Shown here one piece after another: positions 7,787 to 11,602 of a stretch of DNA of 11,602 bases. A model generated the notes under the pieces. The model saw only the letters and a program-made list of their open reading frames with translations. It was not told where the DNA came from and ran no database searches. Source of the stretch: Paludibacter sp. Lineage in GTDB: Bacteria; Bacteroidota; Bacteroidia; Bacteroidales; Paludibacteraceae. Position numbers and translations under genes: made by a program. Every line of letters starts with the position of its first letter. Within the stretch, counting starts at the first letter, position 1. The stretch is taken from assembly GCA_009787075.1 (NCBI GenBank), contig WRGS01000199.1:1-11602 (forward strand), written 5' to 3'.

Positions 7787-8176
7787 TTAATGAATTATTT
7801 TTAAAAGTTTATTCATTTTGTCGGAAATATCAAAATCAAATATTTTTGTTTGACTGTTATAATAATCAAACAAAAATAATGAATTTTTAGCAATAATCGC
7901 ATCATCGTTTTTATTTGCCTCTATATACAATAATTCCGCTAATATTCTGATTTTTTCTGTTGAAATTTTATTTGTGTCGGCGGCAGTGCATTTTTCAAGC
8001 AGAGATTGTGCGTTTAAAGTAATTATTTGTTGGCGATTGCTGTCAAAAAATTCCACATAAAAATCATTCATTTCCGAATCCGAAATTTCAGAAATGCTTT
8101 TCCTCGACAACTTTTCAGTCAATTTTTCCAAAAAAGTCATCAACATTCGCATTAATATATCTTTTTCGTATGCCAT
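7787..8176 (-). CDS. Small helical protein of unknown function
   Basis: This 129-residue protein has no signal peptide or membrane segment, so it is probably cytoplasmic. The whole chain looks alpha-helical, with an amphipathic N-terminus (YEKDILMRMLMTFLEKLTEKL) and a later leucine-rich stretch (IRILAELLYIEANKN, then SLFLFDYYNSQTKIFDFDI). The opening 'EKD..-R-' and the final 'T.IF.F' pattern faintly recall small DUF6483-like proteins, but this is only an impression from memory. No catalytic motif is seen. The start codon is preceded at short spacing by a G-rich GGCGGGGTGA, which resembles a Shine-Dalgarno sequence and would be unusual here. It is the first gene of a likely two-gene unit with the downstream lipoprotein and has its own good promoter. 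Confidence 0.75.
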   Translation of the reverse strand: MAYEKDILMRMLMTFLEKLTEKLSRKSISEISDSEMNDFYVEFFDSNRQQIITLNAQSLLEKCTAADTNKISTEKIRILAELLYIEANKNDDAIIAKNSLFLFDYYNSQTKIFDFDISDKMNKLLKIIH

Positions 8177-8232
8177 TTTTCACCCCGCCAACATAAATAC
8201 ACATATTGCTATCAATACGCAATTATTTTTTG

Positions 8233-8264
8233 CAAAATTAAAAACTATTTTGCAATTATTTCAA
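8233..8264 (-). promoter_or_regulatory. Bacteroidota promoter for the 8176 gene
   Basis: On the minus strand, TTG (8264-8262, within a T-run) is followed after 21 nt by TAATTTTG (8240-8233), a full match to the -7 consensus. Transcription would begin near 8226, giving a leader of about 50 nt before the ATG at 8176. It would drive both the small helical protein and the lipoprotein gene. Confidence 0.55.
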
Positions 8265-8351
8265 AAATAAATAAAATATTAATCAAAATAAATACATTCC
8301 CATTGCTTAATTTTCTAATATATTTTTAATTTTTTTCTGTCAGTTTTTTCG

Positions 8352-8359
8352 TATCTTTG
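8352..8359 (+). promoter_or_regulatory. -7 promoter element upstream of the porin gene
   Basis: TATCTTTG is a full match to the Bacteroidota -7 element TAnnTTTG. It lies 20 bases before the porin ATG at 8380, so the leader would be only about 14 nt. The -33 position holds a T-run without a clear TTG, so the promoter is plausible but incomplete. Confidence 0.5.
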
Positions 8360-8379
8360 TCCCGCTTTTATTTTTATAA

Positions 8380-10308
8380 ATGAAAAAAATATTTTTTATA
8401 ATAATAATTTTAATTGTTTGCGCGTCAAATATATTTGCGCAAAACGCTGTAAATAAGCGTGTTAAATATTTAAAAACATGGCGCGTTGAAGAACTTACAG
8501 CAGCAGCCGATACTGTGGCAGCCGATACTTTGCATCTTAATTTTCAAGACGCTAACCATATTGACCGTTTCAGCATTGCCAATTCGTACAACGGAAATAT
8601 GCTCTCGCCGTTAGAATCGAAAATCTATTTTGACCGTCCGCTGATGGACAATTTTCTCTTTGGCGATGCGTATGCGCCTTATATTCGGACAATTAACAAT
8701 TTGAATTTTTACAATACAACAACTCCTTTTAGTAATATTACTTACAAATCGGGCGGTTCAACTTTTCGCTGGGAAGAGGAAATTTTCTTTCTTTTTACCG
8801 CAAATCTCGGAAAACGTTTAAATATCGGCACAAAAATCGATTATACAGTGTCGCACGGAGAGTACAACAATCAGGAAACACAACTTTTTTCGCCTTCAAT
8901 TTTTGCAAGTTACAACGGACGGCGTTACAACTTTACCGCCGCCGCTCTTACCAATGCCCTGAACAATTACGAAAACGGCGGAATTACCGACCCGCGTTAT
9001 ATCACCCTCGCCGAAGATGAATTTGATGTTGATGCCGAAAATATTCCTGTAAAAATGCAAAAAACAGGAAATTCAGGGCGTTATGGCTATTCAAAATACA
9101 ATTATCGCGCGTTTTTTTACAATCATCAATATTGCATCGGCTTTGAAAAAGAAACGAAAATTACGCCAGATTCCTCGCGGTTCGACTATATTCCCGTTAC
9201 GCGGATTATTCACACTTTTAAAATTGATGAGCATAAAAAACGTTATTTTGAGCCGCAGACAGACACAATATTTTATACAAATACTTTTTTCCCAAACAGG
9301 AAGCAGACAAACGATTCGGCTTCTCTTTCGGCAATTACAAACACTGTTGCTCTGCATATTGAAGAGGAATTTAACAAGTGGTTTCATTTTGGCTTAACTG
9401 CTTATATTTCAAACGAATATCAAAGTTTTTATTTAGCAAACCCTGACAGCAGTTCAACGCGCAATTCGTTTATGAACACAAACATAGGCGGAATTGTATC
9501 AAAAACGCGCGGAAAAATTTTTCGCTACAATATTCAGGGAGAACTGGGCATACAGGGCTACAAAGCGGGAAATTTTCTTGTAAAAGCCGATTTGGGCGGA
9601 TATTTCCGCTTATGGAACGACAGCGTAGTTTTACGTGCGGACGGTTTTATGCGCCTTGATGCGCCTTCGTTTTTTGCCGAAAATTATAATTCAAATCATT
9701 TTGCGTGGAAAAACGATTTTACAAATATTTACCGTACGCGTCTTGGCGGGGTTTTGAGCCTTCCCACACGCGGAATTACGCTCTCGGCGCAGCTTGAAAA
9801 CGTGTTAAATTATATTTATTTCGATAAAGATGCTTTGCCCGCGCAATACGATAAAAATATTCAGATTTTTTCGCTCAGTGGACGTGCTGATTGGCAGATT
9901 TTAAAATGGTTGGGCTGGGAAAACCAAGCCGTTTATCAAATCAGTTCGCAACCCGATATTTTGCCGCTGCCTGCATTTTCGCTTTTCAGCAATTTGTATT
10001 ATAAAAGCAAATGGTTCAGTGTTTTAGGGATTCAGGCAGGCGTAAATGTACGCTACAATACCGCATATTACGCTCCAAATTATATGCCTGCTACCGGACG
10101 ATTTTATTTGCAAAATGAAACAAAAATCGGCAATTTTCCGCTGGTGAATGCTTATTTGAATTTTCATCTGAAGCAGGCGCGGATTTTTGTTGAATATTAT
10201 CACGTTAATCAACTGATTGTCAGAGCAGGACATTATTTTTCAATGCCAAATTATCCACTTAATCCTGCAATTTTTAAATGGGGTGTTTCGTGGAATTTTT
10301 ATAACTAA
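8380..10308 (+). CDS. Outer-membrane beta-barrel protein, Bacteroidota putative porin family
   Basis: This 642-residue protein starts with a signal peptide (hydrophobic IIIILIVCAS core, cleavage near IFA-QN at about residues 20-22). The mature part contains DTLHLNFQDA, then LSPLESKIYFDRP, FLFGDAY and ITYKSGGSTFRWEEEIFFLFTANLGKRL (given here in pieces), a pattern I associate with the 'putative porin' (Porin_10, PF14121) family of Bacteroidota. The rest alternates aromatic and polar residues as transmembrane beta-strands do, with an aromatic-rich C-terminus (GVSWNFYN). It would sit in the outer membrane. The substrate, if any, cannot be read from sequence. It starts the rightward gene run and is followed 78 bases later by a periplasmic substrate-binding protein. 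Length and continuity look complete. Family assignment is good; transport function is inferred. Confidence 0.85.
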   Translation: MKKIFFIIIILIVCASNIFAQNAVNKRVKYLKTWRVEELTAAADTVAADTLHLNFQDANHIDRFSIANSYNGNMLSPLESKIYFDRPLMDNFLFGDAYAPYIRTINNLNFYNTTTPFSNITYKSGGSTFRWEEEIFFLFTANLGKRLNIGTKIDYTVSHGEYNNQETQLFSPSIFASYNGRRYNFTAAALTNALNNYENGGITDPRYITLAEDEFDVDAENIPVKMQKTGNSGRYGYSKYNYRAFFYNHQYCIGFEKETKITPDSSRFDYIPVTRIIHTFKIDEHKKRYFEPQTDTIFYTNTFFPNRKQTNDSASLSAITNTVALHIEEEFNKWFHFGLTAYISNEYQSFYLANPDSSSTRNSFMNTNIGGIVSKTRGKIFRYNIQGELGIQGYKAGNFLVKADLGGYFRLWNDSVVLRADGFMRLDAPSFFAENYNSNHFAWKNDFTNIYRTRLGGVLSLPTRGITLSAQLENVLNYIYFDKDALPAQYDKNIQIFSLSGRADWQILKWLGWENQAVYQISSQPDILPLPAFSLFSNLYYKSKWFSVLGIQAGVNVRYNTAYYAPNYMPATGRFYLQNETKIGNFPLVNAYLNFHLKQARIFVEYYHVNQLIVRAGHYFSMPNYPLNPAIFKWGVSWNFYN

Positions 10309-10386
10309 ACTTAGTATTTTTTTATCCTTAAATTATAAATTTTAAAATAAATTATTGAATTTCAATTATTTTAACCAAATAACACA

Positions 10387-11175
10387 ATGAAAAACACAAA
10401 TGCTTTAAAAAAATTAACAACTGTTACGATTGTTACATTTGGAATTTTGATTTTTGCTTTTTTTGCAAATGTCTTCTTTAAAAACGTGGCACGCGCTAAC
10501 AAGTTGATCGTTGTAATCGACAGTGGGCAAATGCGTTACACCGAACTCGGCGATAGCGTTTTTGGACTGCAATACGAAATTTTACGCGCCTTTGCCGATT
10601 CTAACGAAATGAAACTTCAAATTTTGAAGAACAACGACCTCAAACAAAGTATTGATATGTTGCTCGATAGCAAGTGCGACCTTGTTGCAATTCCAATTCC
10701 TAAAACAACTCAATACATTGATCAAGTGGAATTTACTCTGCCTTTACTTTCTATGCGGCAGGTGCTTGTGCAAATTCCCGATTCGTTAGGGCATGTAAAA
10801 AAAATTCAATACGAACTTGCCAACGACACAATTACTGTACCAGTTAATTCACCTCAAATTCAGCGAATTAGAAATCTTTCGGACGAAATTGCAGATACAA
10901 TTTTTATTGTTGAAATTCCAAATGTTACAACAGACGATTTGGTAGCGCAGGTAGCACAGGGGCGATATAAATACACAATTTGTGGTGCGCAACTGGCACA
11001 AAAACTGAAAAAAGATTTTCCTGTGATAGATATTTCGATGCCTATTGATTTTGAGCAGCCGTATTCGTGGGCAGTGAATAAAAAAAATTACAAATTACTT
11101 CAAAAACTTAATGGTTTTCTTGAAAAATTTTTCAAAAGCGATGCTTATAAGGTAATTTATGAAAAATATGAATAA
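10387..11175 (+). CDS. Periplasmic substrate-binding-domain protein (SBP family 3-like)
   Basis: The 262-residue product has an N-terminal hydrophobic segment at about 12-32 (VTIVTFGILIFAFFANVFF) that is either an uncleaved membrane anchor or a signal peptide. There is no lipobox cysteine. The rest fits a type-2 periplasmic binding fold: LIVVIDSGQM, FGLQYEILRAFADS, CDLVAIPIPKT, VEFTLPLLSMRQVLVQ, and a closing PYSWAVNKKNYKLLQKLN that matches the end of amino-acid-binding or MltF-type sensor domains. It lacks a lytic transglycosylase domain, and no ABC permease or ATPase gene is nearby. It is therefore an orphan binding protein of unknown ligand. Its end overlaps the start of lipB, so the two are probably translated together. 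No convincing promoter is visible in the 78 bases after the porin, suggesting read-through from it. Confidence 0.75.
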   Translation: MKNTNALKKLTTVTIVTFGILIFAFFANVFFKNVARANKLIVVIDSGQMRYTELGDSVFGLQYEILRAFADSNEMKLQILKNNDLKQSIDMLLDSKCDLVAIPIPKTTQYIDQVEFTLPLLSMRQVLVQIPDSLGHVKKIQYELANDTITVPVNSPQIQRIRNLSDEIADTIFIVEIPNVTTDDLVAQVAQGRYKYTICGAQLAQKLKKDFPVIDISMPIDFEQPYSWAVNKKNYKLLQKLNGFLEKFFKSDAYKVIYEKYE

Positions 11176-11602
11176 ACAATTAATTTTTCAGGATTGGGGT
11201 TTGATTGATTACCAAGATGCGTGGCAAAAACAGGAAACACTTTTTGAAAAAATTATAGAAGAAAAAAAAGCGGCGCGGCAAACAGAAAATTATCTGATTT
11301 TTTGCGAACATCCTCATGTTTATACTTTGGGCAAAAATGGCGACCAAAACAATATGTTGCTCAATTCCACACAGTTGCAGGCAACAAACGCAACTTTTGT
11401 ACACACCAATCGCGGCGGCGACATAACTTATCACGGACCGGGACAAATTGTCGGTTATCCTGTGATTGATTTGGAAAATTTTTCTTTGGGTTTAAAGCAA
11501 TATATTTTTCAGATAGAACATGCAATTATCAAATTGTTATCGCTTTACGGAATTTTCGGCGTTCGGATAGAAAATGCCGCAGGCGTTTGGCTCAATACCG
11601 CA
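11168..11602 (+). CDS. lipB: Octanoyl-[ACP]:protein N-octanoyltransferase, N-terminal part (cut by window edge)
   Basis: LipB moves octanoyl from acyl carrier protein to lipoyl domains such as those of pyruvate dehydrogenase, the first step of lipoate synthesis in the cytoplasm. The 145 residues present contain EHPHVYTLG (47-55), the RGGD-T-HGPGQ signature (82-93) followed by IVGYPVIDL, and ENAAGVWL at the very end. The catalytic lysine and cysteine lie further downstream, outside the window. I chose the ATG at 11168 because MNKQLIFQDWG matches the usual N-terminus. An in-frame ATG at 11159 would add three residues (MKN). Either start overlaps the stop of the upstream gene, by 8 or 17 bases, in a different frame, which suggests translational coupling. 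Confidence 0.94.
   Translation, partial: MNKQLIFQDWGLIDYQDAWQKQETLFEKIIEEKKAARQTENYLIFCEHPHVYTLGKNGDQNNMLLNSTQLQATNATFVHTNRGGDITYHGPGQIVGYPVIDLENFSLGLKQYIFQIEHAIIKLLSLYGIFGVRIENAAGVWLNTA

Noticed and set aside
10304..10321. Possible terminator after the porin gene (ACTA...TAGT followed by a T-run)
   Set aside because: The stem is only four to five A/T-rich pairs with almost no loop, too weak to call.

Overview
This window is an AT-rich bacterial chromosomal segment, almost certainly from the phylum Bacteroidota and probably Bacteroidales-like. Four things point there. The porin belongs to the Bacteroidota 'putative porin' type. Intergenic regions carry matches to the Bacteroidota -33/-7 promoter (TTTG, about 20 nt, TAnnTTTG). 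Most start codons lack a Shine-Dalgarno sequence. Spaces between genes hold palindromic repeats.

Layout. 1-815 (-) is the N-terminal part of folC, cut by the window edge. 816-1147 is a divergent intergenic region with a good promoter for the next gene. 1148-2525 (+) encodes an exported TPR-repeat protein whose signal peptide and body are in different frames. 2611-2756 is an inverted-repeat element that fills the space up to the dnaE stop codon. 2757-6632 (-) is a full-length dnaE (replicative DNA polymerase III alpha subunit). 6633-7320 has no gene but several repeat structures, including a MITE-like element and an 18-bp-stem hairpin. 7321-7743 (-) is a small lipoprotein gene broken by an in-frame stop, downstream of an unidentified small helical protein gene at 7787-8176 (-). 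From 8380 everything is on the + strand: a 642-residue outer-membrane porin, a periplasmic substrate-binding-domain protein, and the start of lipB (octanoyltransferase), which overlaps its upstream neighbour and is cut by the right edge.

How the genes relate. This is mostly a housekeeping neighbourhood: folate metabolism, replication, lipoate attachment and cell envelope. I see no multi-gene defence, secretion or biosynthetic system. The points most worth a second look are the two interrupted genes (a frameshift near 1235 and a nonsense codon at 7450-7452), the three kinds of intergenic repeat, and the DnaE PHP domain, whose metal-binding motifs look intact. Both interruptions could be assembly errors, strain-specific decay or, less likely, recoding. 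The sequence alone cannot decide.
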